Both the position numbers and the translations under genes were made by a program. 64,000 nucleotides of DNA. It comes from Persicaria tinctoria (Eukaryota > Streptophyta > Magnoliopsida > Caryophyllales > Polygonaceae). Shown here one piece after another: positions 22,267 to 36,059 of the stretch. The stretch covers positions 49,451,098 to 49,515,097 of the forward strand of contig JBANSL010000020.1 of the NCBI GenBank assembly GCA_037127255.1, given 5' to 3'. The first letter of the stretch is position 1, and each line of letters opens with the position of its first letter. The notes below the pieces were generated by a model. The model ran no database searches and was not told the origin of the DNA. It saw nothing but the letters and a program-made list of their open reading frames with translations.

Positions 22267-23523
22267 CAGCAACCCCAACAGATGTGTTAAAGTAGAGAAA
22301 AGAGGGATGTTAGAGAAAAATACCCCTTTTTTTCTCCCCAACAGATTCTGCAAAATAGAGAAAGGGATGAAAAGTGAGAAAAAAATCTGTAAATTTGTGG
22401 GAAGAAATTTCATCTGTATAATTGAATGTGTGCACTTCTCCCCGTGGTTAATTTATTGATTTTCACTTCTTCTTCTCTAATGTAGGTTCAAGTTAATTTA
22501 TTGCCGCAATTCTTCTTCTCTATTGACGGTGAATCTTCTTCCAGGTATGTGATTTTAGGTATGTTCGACTGATTTCGATTTGTTCTCTACTGCATGCCAC
22601 TGTTTCAGATTTCGATTTCAATTTCTTCTCTACCGCCACTGTTTCCAGGTTTGTGATTTTAGGGCTGTTTGATTTCTTCTTCTACTATAGGATCGATTTC
22701 ACTTGTAGGATTTCTTCTTCTATTGTAGGTATATGATGATTCTATTGTAGGATTTCGCTTGCCCCTTTTTCACTCGATTTCGATTTCCATTGCTTCTGAA
22801 TTTCGACTGCTCTCTGTTGATTTTGCTTGCTGTCATTTCTTCTAATGTAGGATTTCGCTTGCTCTTGTTGTCAAGTGTTGTTTCTTCTTGTTTCTGAATT
22901 TTCGGGACTGTTGTTGCTTCTGAATTTCGAGCGCCCTTGTTGCTTTTGCTGATTTCGCTTGCTCTTTGTTGATTTCGAGTGATGTTGCTTCTGAATTTCA
23001 TCTTGTTTTTTGGTGTTGTTGCTTCGGAATTTCGAGTGTGCTCTTGTTGCCTCTGAATTGCTTCTTGTGTTCTGTTGATTTCGAGTGCTATTGCAGAGTG
23101 TTGTTGCTTCTGAATCTCATCTTGTGTTCATGTGTTTTCGAGCGTTGTTGTCGTGCCGTTGCTTCCAAGCATCATTCTTGTGTTCATGGGAATCCGATCA
23201 TCATTCTTGCAATCAAGACTAGGCCGGCTTGGAGTGGCACTGTCTGTGTTGATCATTCACATTATCACATTTATTGCAATCATGACTACTCTGTCTTCAT
23301 TTTTGTTGTTGGTAGTGTGGATTTTTTAATGGTGAAAATTATTTTCTTAATAAAAGCATTTATTATATTACAAATTTTTGTATTTAATACGGAGTATAAC
23401 ATATCATAAATTCAGAAATTTGTATAATAGAAAAGCCGTTGAAGTTAGTGTAAATTTTTTAAGAGATTTTGATATTTTTATATCTATTTTAGAGAAATTT
23501 TACAAAATTTGTTGGGCTTGCTC
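22267..23523. mobile_element. Possible TIR element with degenerate internal repeats
   Basis: The left AGCAACCCCAACA and right TGTTGGGCTTGCT are inverted with one mismatch. Between them, 22560-23160 repeats variations of TTGCTTCTGAATTTCGAGTG and GATTTCGCTTGCTCTTG. No clear target duplication was found, so the superfamily is open. The open frame 22966-23409 reads through the repeats and is not considered a gene. Confidence 0.35.
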
Positions 23524-24693
23524 TAAACTAAACTATTTTCTTAATTCTGTACTACTTTAAAACTCTTTTATATTTAAAATGAGTAAACATCATAAAGAAA
23601 AAATAAAAAAATGTCGATTTTTCTTTCAAACTAGGGGGACTAAGACCACCCCAAATCTCCCTCGATCCGCCACTTCCTAGGGTTACCTTTATCGGTATTC
23701 AATTTGACCAAGCCACTTCGCGGAGGAGACCAAGCACGAGGACTTGATCCAGCCGGATGCAGCCCAATCTAGTAGAGAACACCCCAAGTTGTTTAACCAC
23801 ACCATTTCTCCCAAGCTAAACACAGTCTCAGTAAAAAGTAAGCAAGCTGACGAACTTATATACCGGACGGCCACACCTCAATTTGAGATTGTAGACTCTT
23901 TTTTGGTCATACGACACCCATATAAGCTTTTTTTTTATACCTTGTATAATTAAACAATAAAAGCTCATGTGAGTGGTGGAAATTAGATCAATATACGTAC
24001 ATGTCATGTGGGTATATTTGGGGGAGGGGGACCTTATCTTATGAGCTCAGTTTTGTTGTAACGCATATGACAATTTCATTTTTAGGTGTATAAGATCGAG
24101 CGTCCTCTTCATGCCCCCAAATTGCCCATTTTCCACATCCTTTTGATGCTTCTTTTTCGGTTACCCAACACATGGCCATCTCATTTTCTCATTTATATAT
24201 ACGTCTTACGGTGTTAAGACGTGTGGGGCGACTCTTATATGAACATTAAATGAATCCATCCTCACCTCCGCCATCGCCACCTTTACAGATTAATGTAACA
24301 TGGTGAGACCAAAGTAAATCGACCTTGCTTCCACCGGCCTTGCCACCAATGAAGTAAACCCAAAGGCGGAGCATCTTGGGGGTCGGAGGCGGCCCCTGCC
24401 CCGGCCTGCAAACAAATAATAACAGCCAAAAAATCTAAAATTCATTTCTTGATTATAAGATCATCCACATCAATGAAACTCTATAGGATTTTTTAACTCT
24501 ACTTTTTTACTTTCTTTTTATTCTTTATCCGTTTAAGAACTCATTATAATTTTTGACTCACATCCGTCAAATCCATACAAGTTCCTTAATTAATTTTATA
24601 TTTATAATTATTTTAAAATCTAATTTTATATTTATAATTATTTTAAAATCTAAAATTCGTTTTTGATTTTCCATTTTACACACTAGTAAAGAC
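23524..24693. other. Non-coding stretch with MITE half-ends
   Basis: No convincing gene. GATCCGCCACTTCCTAGGG (near 23660) and AAGGCGGAGCATCTTGGGGG (near 24365) resemble hAT-MITE half-ends but lack partners and duplications. Confidence 0.4.
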
Positions 24694-24696
24694 TAA

Positions 24697-25058
24697 GTGC
24701 TCGTTTGGATAAATGTAGAAAGTCTACTTCCTGAGAATTTAATTCCTAGGAAGTCTACTTCCCATGAATTACACTTTCTGAAATTTTAATAAACATGTTT
24801 GGTTGAAAAATGAAAAAATGGTGGATTTGATGTAGTGAGATAAATATGGGATTTTTATTAGTAAGAAAAGGGTGGAAGTTGTCTTACCATGTACCCCCTT
24901 GGTAATTTCAATTCCTGTATTTCACAGGAAGTTCAATTCCCGGGAATTTCAATTCCTGGGTCTTTGGAGAAGAATTTTTTTAACCAAACGCAGATATTCT
25001 GTCTAACTTCCTGGGATATTCAACTTTCTGGATTTTTCAAACCAATCCAAACGAGCAC
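24697..25058. mobile_element. Tourist-like MITE (PIF/Harbinger), TSD TAA
   Basis: The ends GTGCTCGTTTGGAT and ATCCAAACGAGCAC are perfectly inverted and flanked by TAA (24694-24696 and 25059-25061). The 362-bp interior has repeated GGAATT/AATTCC motifs and no gene. Confidence 0.8.
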
Positions 25059-25061
25059 TAA

Positions 25062-27060
25062 TTTCATGGACACAAGTCTCCATTTTTACCTTCTCTCCGT
25101 TGTTAGAAGTTCTTTACTACCGAACACGTCGATCACATCGTTCTTTAACTTTTTTTTCTCTCTTATTTATTATATTAATTGATTTCTTGTATTTTGAGGT
25201 TGAACACCCAGATTTCAATGCTCTAAAAAAAGGGTTCAAAATCCACCACTAGACGAACCCACAAGTCCAATGCTCCTATTGCAATAATAGATGTTAGAAG
25301 AAAAATAGGACAACAATTAAGTTTAATCTTAGAAAGATTAAAAGAAAAAAATTGAATGGGACCCAATTAACGGGTAACAACTTTAGTCAATGGATGATCC
25401 TTCAAAAATCAATGAGGTTACCGACTTTAATTAGTGGATCGGTAAAATGTCATTTCTATTCTCTTTATTATCTTGTTTAAGAATTAATATTTGATTTTGT
25501 TGGACTCAAAGAAAGATTTCTTATCTCCATCAAATCTCTATTTACTGCTTGCCTTTCAACAATCAATTTGATTGTCGAAACGTAATTCGAGTGTTTATTT
25601 TCATTGGCATCGTTAATTTCTATGAACTAAAAGGATTAGATGGAGTATACAGTAAGGGTATGTTTTACTATAGTTCCAAAATTCATTGCAATTTTCCGGG
25701 AAACTAGCAAGAGATCAATCATTGAGTCCTTGTTTTGTGGTCAATATTTTTGTAAAGAAATATTAAATAAACTCAACCAAATTTATAAAATCCCGTGAGT
25801 GACAAATAGCAGTACCCGCACTATGTGCGATTTTTTAAATTTAAATAAATTTAATATATATTAATACCGTTCAATAGACTAATTAACGTCTTTCATCACT
25901 TGTAATTTTTTTTATTAGGTAAGCATTCGAGTTCAGAGATATCTGAAACTCGATGGCCGGCTAAGTCGGCAAACGGAAGAATCGTCTAGAAAATATAGCA
26001 TACAACAAAACATAATGGTGCAGACTCAGACACACGCACTCTACAAAAAACGAAACCAAGAAAACCTAAACCAAATTGGATGTGGCCGAAGATGACGGAC
26101 GAAGTCAAGCCCCACACTGAAGTAGAACCGTAGGTCAGCGATACATCAGGACCCGATTATCCTGTGGGCAGTGAGGACGAAACTCCTGGGAAGCAGTCAC
26201 CCCGAGTAATGGAGACGCCACGATACACACTACCACGACCCCAACCCCAACCTATCCCGACTCCGACAACCGAACAAAAACCAAGGAGAAGATTGCCAAG
26301 TCACGCCATCGTAGAGCTGCACAAACGCTTGAGTAAAAAGCACCAATAATCCCTATCGGGATTTGATCAACCCTAATGGGATTTCATACACGCCCAAACA
26401 AGCGGGATTTTAAACCGTTGCGGGAGTTTAATCGAAATATATATAAATATATAAATACATATATCACTTATTAATTGTTATGTAATTAACATAGAATTTG
26501 ATTATTTAATTTTCATAGGCATAAACAATTTGATATTTTATTATATAAATATAATCTTAGACAACTTATTATTTCAAAATTTATGAAGTTTTATATCTCA
26601 TACAATGTGTTTTTTCGATTTAATCGAACCGAAAATCGAAATGAAAAATTCTTTGAACTGAAAAATCAGTTCAAACTGAAAAAATGAACAGCCCTAACTT
26701 ACGGTGAGTAGCTAAATCAAATTCCAAAAGTTAATTAAATTAAAATCTTATCTTTACCTAGTTAAAACTAGAGGGAATATCACAAAATAACCCAAAAAAA
26801 CGGGTTTATTGCGGTGTTAACCCAACTCGGTTTTAAATTGGGTGAAACCGGATATTGGGGAAAATCTTGCAATCGGTAGGAGGTAAGGGAGGGGGGTGCA
26901 CCCTTCCACTGCGCGACACCCGGTAGAATTAGACTGAGAGAGAGAGAAAGAGAGAGAGAGGGAGAGGGAAAATACAAGTCTCGTCTGCAGAGGAGGGAGA
27001 GAGATCAGTAAGGATAGGATAGAGAGAGATGAAAAAGTCATTTCTCCTCTGCTACTTTAC
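25062..27060. other. AT-rich stretch with a short proline-rich frame
   Basis: Nothing confidently coding. A 61-codon frame at 26164-26349 encodes P-R-P-Q-P-Q-P-I-P-T-P-T and a basic tail; the same frame is open further upstream between stops, so it may be a worn gag-like or gene remnant of unknown family. GA-rich microsatellites lie at 26935-27030. Confidence 0.35.
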
Positions 27061-27072
27061 TGTTGCTTTTTC

Positions 27073-27634
27073 ACTTCGAAGGAGAAATTGGGCGGGGGTT
27101 TATTTGCAGGTTGACGTGTAAGCAGTTAGTTTTAACTGGACACCCAAAGCAAAACGACATGACACATATTGGAATCGACTGGACAAGAGTTATCAGAGAA
27201 ACAGATTCACTATCGACTTCGGAAGAAAATGGGCAAGCTTGCTTTTGATAAAGGTTATGTGAGAGGTGTCTCCCTCAAATCTGAAGCAAATTTACCCATT
27301 TTCTATCTGAAGTCGATGGTGAATTTGTTTCTCCGATAACTCTTTTCCAGTCGATTCCAATATGTGTCATGTCGTTTTGCTTTAGGTGTCCAGTTAAAAC
27401 TAATTGCTTACATGTCAACATGCAAATAAATCCCCGCTCAATTGCTTCTTCTTTTATGGTTTTTATCTGAAACTTAATATTTAATTCAAATTATATTAAT
27501 GTCCCCTCACTGTTACTCTTCCATCTCTCTCTGTCATATCCTCACTAATCTCTCTCTCTCTCCTCTCTACAACATTACTTTTCTTTTTTTCACTCCTCTC
27601 TCTCTTTTTCTCTCCTCTGCAGACTTTCTTTTGC

Positions 27635-27671
<37 letters not shown>

Positions 27672-27965
27672 TTTTTATCAAAAGTAAACTTACCCATTTT
27701 CTATATATCCAAAGTCGATGGTGAATTAATTGTTTCTCTGATAACTTTTGTCCAATCAGTTCCAATAGGTGGCACGTCGTTTTGCTTTTGGTGTCCAGTT
27801 AAAACTAATTGCTTACACGTCAAACTGCAAATAAACCCCAACCCACTTGCTTCTTCTTCGATGGTTTTTCTCTGAAACTTAAGATTTTATTCAAATTATA
27901 TTAATGCCCCCTTACCGTCACTCTTCTCCCTCTATCTCTGTCTATGTCTTATCCCCTTTGTCCTC
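27073..27965. repeat. Inverted plus direct repeat of a ~170-270 bp unit
   Basis: One unit appears three times: inverted at about 27080-27256, direct at 27288-27545 and direct at 27688-27965. Shared words include TAGTTTTAACTGGACACCC (and complement), CGACGTGCCACC/CGACATGACACA types and TTATTTGCA. The first two copies form a hairpin with arms of about 170 bp and a short loop. The last two are separated by a CT-rich microsatellite (27560-27668). It is probably a foldback or MULE terminal structure; boundaries were not resolved. Confidence 0.6.
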
Positions 27966-28149
27966 TCTCTTTTTACCGCATGGGCTTAGGGGGGAGGTTG
28001 TTATATTGTTCATTAATCAATTAAAAAAAAAACAAAGCGGTTCACCAAACTTCTGCGAGGGCTCCTCCACTTCGATTCCACCTTCTCTACTCCAAATTCG
28101 GTCTCCACTCACCTCGAATTGACCTGGAAAAGCCATCAGAACGAAGGTG

Positions 28150-30980
28150 AAGGACGAAGGCATCCAAGCGGACGATTGCTTGTAACTCAAAGTACAATCG
28201 TCAATTATAGTTACAAGAATTCGTTCATTACAATAATTTTAGGTATAAGTAATTAGTTACAAGAATCAAATATGTCACAACAAATTAGTAACAATAATGA
28301 GATTGTGTTGATTACAATTATAATTACAATAATTAAGAACGATTACAAGAAATTAACTACAATACAAATTATTAAGGTTACACTCATCTAGAGTTATATT
28401 TAAAAATTGTAATTAAGGTTTTAACATATGGTAATTAAGGTTTCAATAAATTACACTAGATTACAATAGTTTTCAACATATGTCGTTTAAACTATTGTAA
28501 TCTAGATTACACTGATGTAGGATTACAATATGTCTCATTCTCCTTTCTCGTCCGCATCTGCCGTTGAAGGACGTATTGGACCAACTAGGTTGACAACTGG
28601 ACATGCGAACCAATCCTCGCGATTGCGACCAACGGGGTTGCCATCAAACGCTTCCAGTCCTCCTCGCTCAGGTAATTGTCGAGGTTGGCAAGTAACTGGG
28701 ATCACCCGTACTGATTGACCCGTCCCTTGTAATGGCTGTCCTCGGGGACATCATAAATGGCATGCACAATGGGGTGAAAATGTCAGTCACGCATCGACAA
28801 TAAGAAATTCTGTTGATCAACACTATGCAAACCATACCTCACATGTTGTCTGTGAATGGGGAATCCTTTTTACAGAGCGGCTAGTCGACATGTTCTCCTT
28901 TGCTGGATGTCCTGCAGAATTGGGAAGCAAAACCTTAAGACGCTTCACACAAAGCCTGTATATAATGACACCAGTCACAATGCACATGACAATAAGATTA
29001 TCTAACACGACACCAGTTTCAATGCACATGATTGCAAACCATTTCCCACCCTACACATATCAACTGCCGCATGCATGCCACCCCTAAACATATAAAATGT
29101 CTCCGCATTTAGAGCAAACTTTGTAAGCTTTTATAAGGTTCAACCGGATATACGTCGAGGTAGTTTCGACTTCTACATGACAGGAAGAGTTATAAACATG
29201 ACATCTGACTACTACACACATGACGGAAATCAAAGTGTCGACAAATCCATTAAATGTTCAAAGGTATCTCAAGATTAAACATATCCAAGTCGCCCTACTC
29301 CTGGTATTTCGTGTTCCACATTGTCGTTCCCCAGTTTTCCCAATTCCCCCCATTCCCCCAATTTCCCTATCTAGCTACAACCAATATAGCTACTTTCCTC
29401 CATTTCACCCCATCCATCCCCAATTTTACCCTTTCAATAACAACTGTTAATTTCCCCCAATTTCCCTTCTATCCCCCTCGTAAAAAACCCTGTTCCGAAA
29501 CTTTTCATCCCTTGATTTTTACATGCCGATGGTTACTTCTTACATGACAGAGGGAACCTAGAATAGAAATTTCGTTCTTCATCCCATTTCAAACAATGGC
29601 AAACACATTTGGTTCTTCCACTCGACTCCTCGCCCTATCAATTTGTGCAATCGGTAAATAATCGGTGGCGTTAGGGTTTACTTACTTGATAACTGAAGGT
29701 TTGTCCCTTGTATTCGGTGTCTATGGCCTGTTTGATGTCTTCTTCTTCTTCTCCTTTGCCGACTTTGTCTTGTTCTTCTTCGAACTTCTTCCTCCTCTTC
29801 CTTCCATTTTCAATTTTCTGATAAAGAGAGAGAGAGATAACAACTCTAGGCCTCCCCCTTTCCCTTTATTAAGCCTCTCTCGTCGACAATTGAGTTGACA
29901 GGTTTTTTAAAAACATGGCAATTCTCTTCCCATCCACACGTCTCACTCTATCTCCTCTATAAATGCAGTCGGTCTCTCCCTCTATTGTAACCGGTTGGGA
30001 TGCCATTTTTAAGGGGTTAGGGTTAAGTTTTTGCAATTAATATGGATATGGGGCGGATATGGGATATGGGGTGCAAACCCAACCAGATTTTTGGGTTAGT
30101 TTTGTAAATACCTCTTAAAACTATAGAATATTAAAACCAAAAGTTTGAAGTTACTTATATTACCAAACGGATCCTTAAAATCTATTAAGAATTTTAAAAT
30201 TCTTTTTCTATTGAAATGATTAATTTTTTTATTAAGGTAATATAATTCTAGATTTCCCATGTTGTGCTGTGGTTAATTATTTTAGGAATAAAATTTCTCA
30301 CAAAAAATATTAAAATAATATATTGTCACAATTTATAAAAAGTTATCATAAGCAACAATTTGATTTATTGCTGTCATATTTTAAATAACTTTAATTATAC
30401 TATTAAAATAATTTTTATTTTATACTTCCAACACACTTCTATCGTTAATAGTTTAATTCTCACATAAATTCAGATTTATTACCCTTATATTTTTAATAGG
30501 TTTCTTTTTAGATAATACATGTAATTTTATAATATTGTTTTAAATTATTTTCGTGTAAGGGACTATACACTTGTGTTAATTTGGTAGATGGTTTCCAGCT
30601 AAGACCACACATCTTATTAGCTTCAATTCAACAATAAGTATATATATAAGATGACAATTTTTAGGAGAAAATGAAAGCTTTCGGTTGCAAACGCAGCTAT
30701 CCATCCATCACAATTCACAAAGAAGAAGACAATTTTGTACATTATATATTATATTTTTTTTATGATAGTCTTTATCCATGTGCTAATTCTTCTTCTTTCT
30801 TCACATTATTCCCTATATATCACCAAAAATACATATACATATACATATACATATATAGACCCTACATACTATAGGTTTTATGTAATTGGCATTTGGCTAA
30901 TATGTAATTCTAATTTATCACAATAATTATTTTCATCATAAAGCGACACTGTAGAGGACACTGTAGAAACTCAAATATGT
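28150..30980. other. Non-coding stretch, ATTACAA-rich part and short frames
   Basis: 28200-28520 is rich in ATTACAA words and holds a hairpin at 28456-28505. Short frames at 28530-28718, 28890-29087, 29220-29450 and 29665-29898 have no recognisable domain. 30830-30857 is an (ATACAT)n run. I see no supported gene. Confidence 0.4.
28456..28505. repeat. Perfect 17-bp inverted repeat
   Basis: CTAGATTACAATAGTTT at 28456-28472 is complementary to AAACTATTGTAATCTAG at 28489-28505, with a 16-base loop containing CATATG. Confidence 0.85.
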
Positions 30981-30992
30981 TGGCATTCGTTC

Positions 30993-31358
30993 ATTCTAGC
31001 AGAAACTTTTGCAGTTTATACAGGTATAAGACTGGCAGTGGAGATAAGGATTCGTAGAGTAATAGTTGAAAGTGATTGTGCAATCATCGTCAATGTCATC
31101 AATAAAGTGAACAATATACCATGGGAGGTCGCTCAAATAATCCGAGAGATCCATTCGTTAAACAAAGATTTTGAGAGCGTCACATTTCAGCACTGCTATA
31201 GAGAGGCAAATGATACAACTTATTTTCTTGCTAAATCTCAGTTGAATTGTACTTTTATTTTGAGTTCCTGTTGTTGTGAGTTCCAGAATATCATCTTGCG
31301 AGATGATCATGGATGTCGTTAGTACATCCAATTTATTGCCTACTATAAAAAAAAAAAA
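30993..31358 (+). pseudogene. 5'-truncated LINE end: RNase H-like domain plus poly(A)
   Basis: The frame is open from about 30993 to TAG near 31322. It reads L-A-E-T-F-A-V-Y-T-G-I-R-L-A, then V-I-V-E-S-D-C-A-I-I-V, then F-Q-H-C-Y-R-E-A-N-D, the RVT_3 RNase H pattern of plant LINEs and 'putative ribonuclease H' genes. The final A-D-x-L-A motif is worn (T-T-Y-F-L-A). A 12-base A run at 31347-31358 marks the retrotransposed 3' end. Confidence 0.7.
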
Positions 31359-31478
31359 TTATGTTGACAATTACATACACAGTATATATAGAAAATGATA
31401 TAAAAAAAATGTTGCATAAATTAAATAAACCCATAAATGACCTTCTTTGTAGGTTCTCATGTATAAAAATTAATAATC

Positions 31479-32390
31479 TTTTTTTTTTTTGAAATCAAAC
31501 GTGCTTTCATTCCAAATCTAATTCCGCCAGTTCAAAAACTTTGGCCGGAATATCAGTTACAAACATTTGTTCATCCCCGATACTAGGACAGATACGAGCT
31601 ACAAAGTGAGCTACGGCATTACCCGATCTACGAACATGCATAAACTAACATGACACAAACGAAGATGCTAAACAACGGATATAAGACAATATACTTCCTA
31701 GATAAGATAAGTCGGTTGAGGTGGAACGGATGCCTGAAACTACCACAAGAGAGTCCGACTCCACTTCGACAGATGTAGCGCCCATCGCGAGAACCTTCAA
31801 GAGCCCAGCAATGATGCCCATTGCCTCAGCCTCATCAGGTCGCCAGTCCCCTTTGCGACGTTCCACTGCAACAAGACTAACAAAACCATAGGAATCTCGA
31901 ACCACCACACCTAGACCAATTGTCGTGGGTCCCAGAAACGCCGCGTCCGTGTTGACCTTGACAGTCCCATGTGACGGAGGCACCCAGCTCGACTTCAGCT
32001 CAACACCCACCCGCGGCACACGTGGGATTGGCGCAACCACCTCCTCACGTGGGATTGGCGCAATCCCTCCCTCCCCGAACACCTGCCGATTCCTAACGGT
32101 CCATGCCACCCACGTCAAGATGAAGAACATCCCCAACCCCTCTGTGCCATTTTGGCGCAACACAGCCTTCGCCAGCTCGAGAACTGATTGAGCATTTGAC
32201 CCCAAAATAGTCGGCAATAGTGACGACTCTTCCCACACAATCTCTGCACACGGACATGAAAAAATGGCATGCCAGCATGTTTCTTGCGCTAACCCACATC
32301 TGTCACAAAGTGACGACACCACAATCGACGTACGAAATTTGAAGCCATGAAATTCCAAGTTCCAAACCAATGTATTTAAGTCTCAGTATT
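31479..32390 (-). pseudogene. 5'-truncated LINE: zinc-binding RT domain plus RNase H, poly(A) tail
   Basis: Minus-strand frame 32370-31645 carries the zf-RVT pattern (C-D-R-C-G-L-A-Q-E-T-C-W-H-A-I-F-S-C-P) and the RNase H domain (V-K-V-N-T-D-A-A-F-L-G, V-V-R-D, E-A-E-A-M-G, V-E-V-E-S-D). A TAG stop at 31645 interrupts it. The same frame then continues with H-V-R-R-S-G-N-A-V-A-H-F to about 31507, so one nonsense change separates it from the usual C-terminus. A 12-base poly(A), seen as T on the plus strand at 31479-31490, ends it. The upstream reverse transcriptase is missing, as is usual for 5' truncation. Confidence 0.8.
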
Positions 32391-33480
32391 TCATGAACAA
32401 AAAATAAATACTTAAGTTATATTGATTGACCGCTTTACATACATGATGGTATTGGTTTTGCAAACCATTTCGAAATGGCTCACCGAAAATGACTTGTGTG
32501 TAGTACTCATAGATTTTCGGTTCGAATCTCGGATGACCACTCTTTATTTACCAATTCAAGGTATTGGTTTTGCAATCCGACTATAGAAGTTTTCGAGTTC
32601 GCGTTTGTTTGATGCAATGAGTTGATTATTAACCATGAGTTTATTGTACTGATAATCAAACAAGGATGAGTTCAACTTTTCATAACGAAATTATGTGATA
32701 TGGAATATTATATAAAATTATCTAAGTTTTGATATTTGGGTTAAAGATTTTTTAGGAGCATAAACAATAGTACAAGCCACAAAAGAGTGAGTAAGAATAT
32801 TTGTTATAAATACGAGTCCAAACATATTATGGGGCCTACTAGAAATGTGTTTATGACTTGTTAGAATGGGAGATCAATTCAATATATATATACCAACTTT
32901 GAATCCTACATTTTGGCTTGACTTCTAAGTCACACCACAACCACCGATCGATTCACACCCTACTATATTTGTATATTTTTCTATATCTACGAGGCACATT
33001 TTAAGTTTTGTTTTTACCTTTCTTTAGGCTAAAGTTGTCACTTCTAGTGTAAAATAATCTCTAATTATCCACTAAACAACGAAACATTTGTTATCTCTCA
33101 TCTCATCATATGGTAAAAAATTGATCACTCTCATACCTATAAGTCCTTGATCATCCTGTTAAATCCCGGTAAAAAAAAATTGGTCACTCTCATACCTATA
33201 AATCCTCGATCATCCCTGTTAAGTTCCGGTAAGCGCGGCACTCTATACCGTGTTATGTGCGCTAATCAAGCCGAGTACACAAGACCAGTTGGATTCTATC
33301 CTAAAACCAAATGAAAGTAGAAGAAAGAGTCCATCAACTTATATTCAAGGTTTGGATACACTATATTATTTTTTCATATTTAACAATCCCTATCATTTTA
33401 TATCCAAAATGGCAAGCTATTCTTTTTTATTAGAAAAGAATTCGGGCGAGCGAGCTCTACCCGATGGCATTTTTACGGAT
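32391..33480. other. Non-coding stretch with a short tandem duplication
   Basis: A ~62-bp unit (GATCACTCTCATACCTATAA type) is duplicated at about 33112-33235. Near 32480-32545, GGTTCGAATCTCGGATGACC looks like an RNA polymerase III box B, as in SINEs, but no full element could be defined. Frame 33250-33489 has no known domain. Confidence 0.4.
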
Positions 33481-33489
33481 GAGGTCTAG

Positions 33490-33930
33490 AAGATCAGAAT
33501 CGTTGTGAATATCGACACTCCATGCAGAGTAGCAAAGATGTGTAACCTTATCAGCAACTCTATTGCCTAATCGGAGAACATGAAAGAAGGAAACTTCTTT
33601 CATAGTCGATAGTAAAAGTTTAACATCTGATAAGATCAGTTCAATTTCTCAAGGGCATTTAGATGTTTTATTTAGGTGGTTTATAATTACCATAGAGTCA
33701 CCTTCAATGTGGAGTTTGTTGATACGGAGTTGTAGAGCCCGATGGATTCTCAGTTTAAGAGCAAGAGCTTCTGCTTTCAAGGGGCTTTGAGTGCCAAGTT
33801 TTTTATAACATATGTGTATCTGACGTCCTTCATAGTCCTAGATTATAGCTCCAGCCAAGCTGACATTGTTTGAAATTGTGGATCCATCAAAATTTAGCTT
33901 GAAAGTTCCCTTAGTGGGAGGTTTGCGCCA
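33490..33930 (-). pseudogene. RNase H-like (RVT_3) domain remnant
   Basis: The minus-strand frame from 33930 reads W-R-K-P-P-T-K-G-T-F-K-L-N-F-D-G-S, then L-A-G-A-I-I, A-E-A-L-A-L-K, H-I-E-G-D-S and R-L-G-N-R-V-A-D-K: the full order of RVT_3 motifs. Stop codons interrupt it after A-I-I and in the middle. It has no reverse transcriptase next to it and no clear poly(A), so it is either a LINE scrap or a decayed domesticated RNase H gene. It is the fourth such remnant in this window. Confidence 0.7.
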
Positions 33931-33979
33931 TGTATTGTTAGCATGCTTTCTTTTCGTCCTTGGGTACGTGCTTGGAGAT

Positions 33980-35043
33980 TTATGTGCGTAAGGAGAAGTC
34001 CTCATCCAAGCTATACTCGAAGCAAGATATTTTACTCAAATTCTCCTTATGGATTTAAATAATACGAAATGAACTATCTCTATGAGGTAAAATGACACGC
34101 TAATTATTACAACAACAACAACATTATCCCAATAAATCCCGTCGAAACAGAGTTTAAAAGATACAAGTTTTCGCAACCTGTTATGAAGTACTAGCTAGCT
34201 AGTTAAAAGATTATAGATGCATTTTCAAACATTTGGTGAATCGGATCTAATTGGATTACTATTCTAAGCAGACATTGTCTTCTATCAATCATGAGAAACA
34301 TATGAACTTTCCATGTGTCCAATTTCTTTTAACCAAATTCTTATATATAATTAAGTATCTAACTAACTAGGTGGTGGTACAAAGGGTGAGTGACCCTACA
34401 CAATTGAAGCCACAAGGAGGCAAAGGACACATATCTAAATCAGCAATGCATTATTAGTTATTCCTTTGTTCAAAAGCAATTTTTTTCATTTTAAAGCTTT
34501 ATAATAAAAAACAGAGGAATAAAGTTAACAAAATCCACATTAAGATAAGAAAGGATACATATGAATATTCCCTTGAGGGTTCCATGTAAAGCTGCATTTA
34601 TAGATGAATCCTTCAACTTTAATGTGTTATGTCTTACCTTGAAGATGAATAAGATACTTATCAGCATCTGTAAAATAAAATAAAGAGGAATTTAAACTTT
34701 AAAGAAACTAAGAAAGGAAGATAAGAAAAGGTGGGTAAAGATGAAAATGCTAGGAAAGAGTAGAAGAGTTGATCAACTGTCAATCTGTCATGGTGTCCTC
34801 CATTGTTGGATAATGTTAACTTTGTATGTGGAGATTTTGTGTTTAATTGAATCAATTTTGAGGATGAAGAATCTGAAAACTCCATTGTTGGAGCTTCAAA
34901 GCTCTGGAGTGAAAGAACAAAGAACATAAATTTGATCACCATCTAATTTTGTAGAACAATGGAATAATCCACTAGTATAATACCTAATAGTATGATTTAA
35001 AGAGACTAAGATAGAACAAGGTTGAACACAAATTGTTGGAGCA
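33980..35043. other. AT-rich non-coding stretch
   Basis: Frame 34661-34942 (minus, 93 codons) has a polar start and a hydrophobic end but no recognisable domain or splice context. I see no supported gene. Confidence 0.35.
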
Positions 35044-35052
35044 TTTGTTTTA

Positions 35053-35883
<831 letters not shown>

Positions 35884-36059
35884 TTTGTTTTATGATCACC
35901 ATCTAATTTTTTTTATTTTTTTTTTTTTGCTGCATTCACCAACAACAACAAAATTATGATCTCAAACAATTGGATTTAAATTATTGTTGACAAATGGTGA
36001 TGCAATCTGGGGGATGCCATTCAAAGTGATGAATATTAAAAATAGCCTATGATTGTCTT

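Noticed and set aside
22966..23409. 147-codon plus-strand frame rich in C, F and L
   Set aside because: It reads through degenerate TTGCTTCTGAATTTCG-type repeats and shows no domain.
32480..32545. SINE-like box B (GGTTCGAATCTCGG)
   Set aside because: No matching box A at the right distance, no tail and no target duplication could be shown.
34661..34942. 93-codon minus-strand frame
   Set aside because: No domain, splice or promoter support; AT-rich surroundings.
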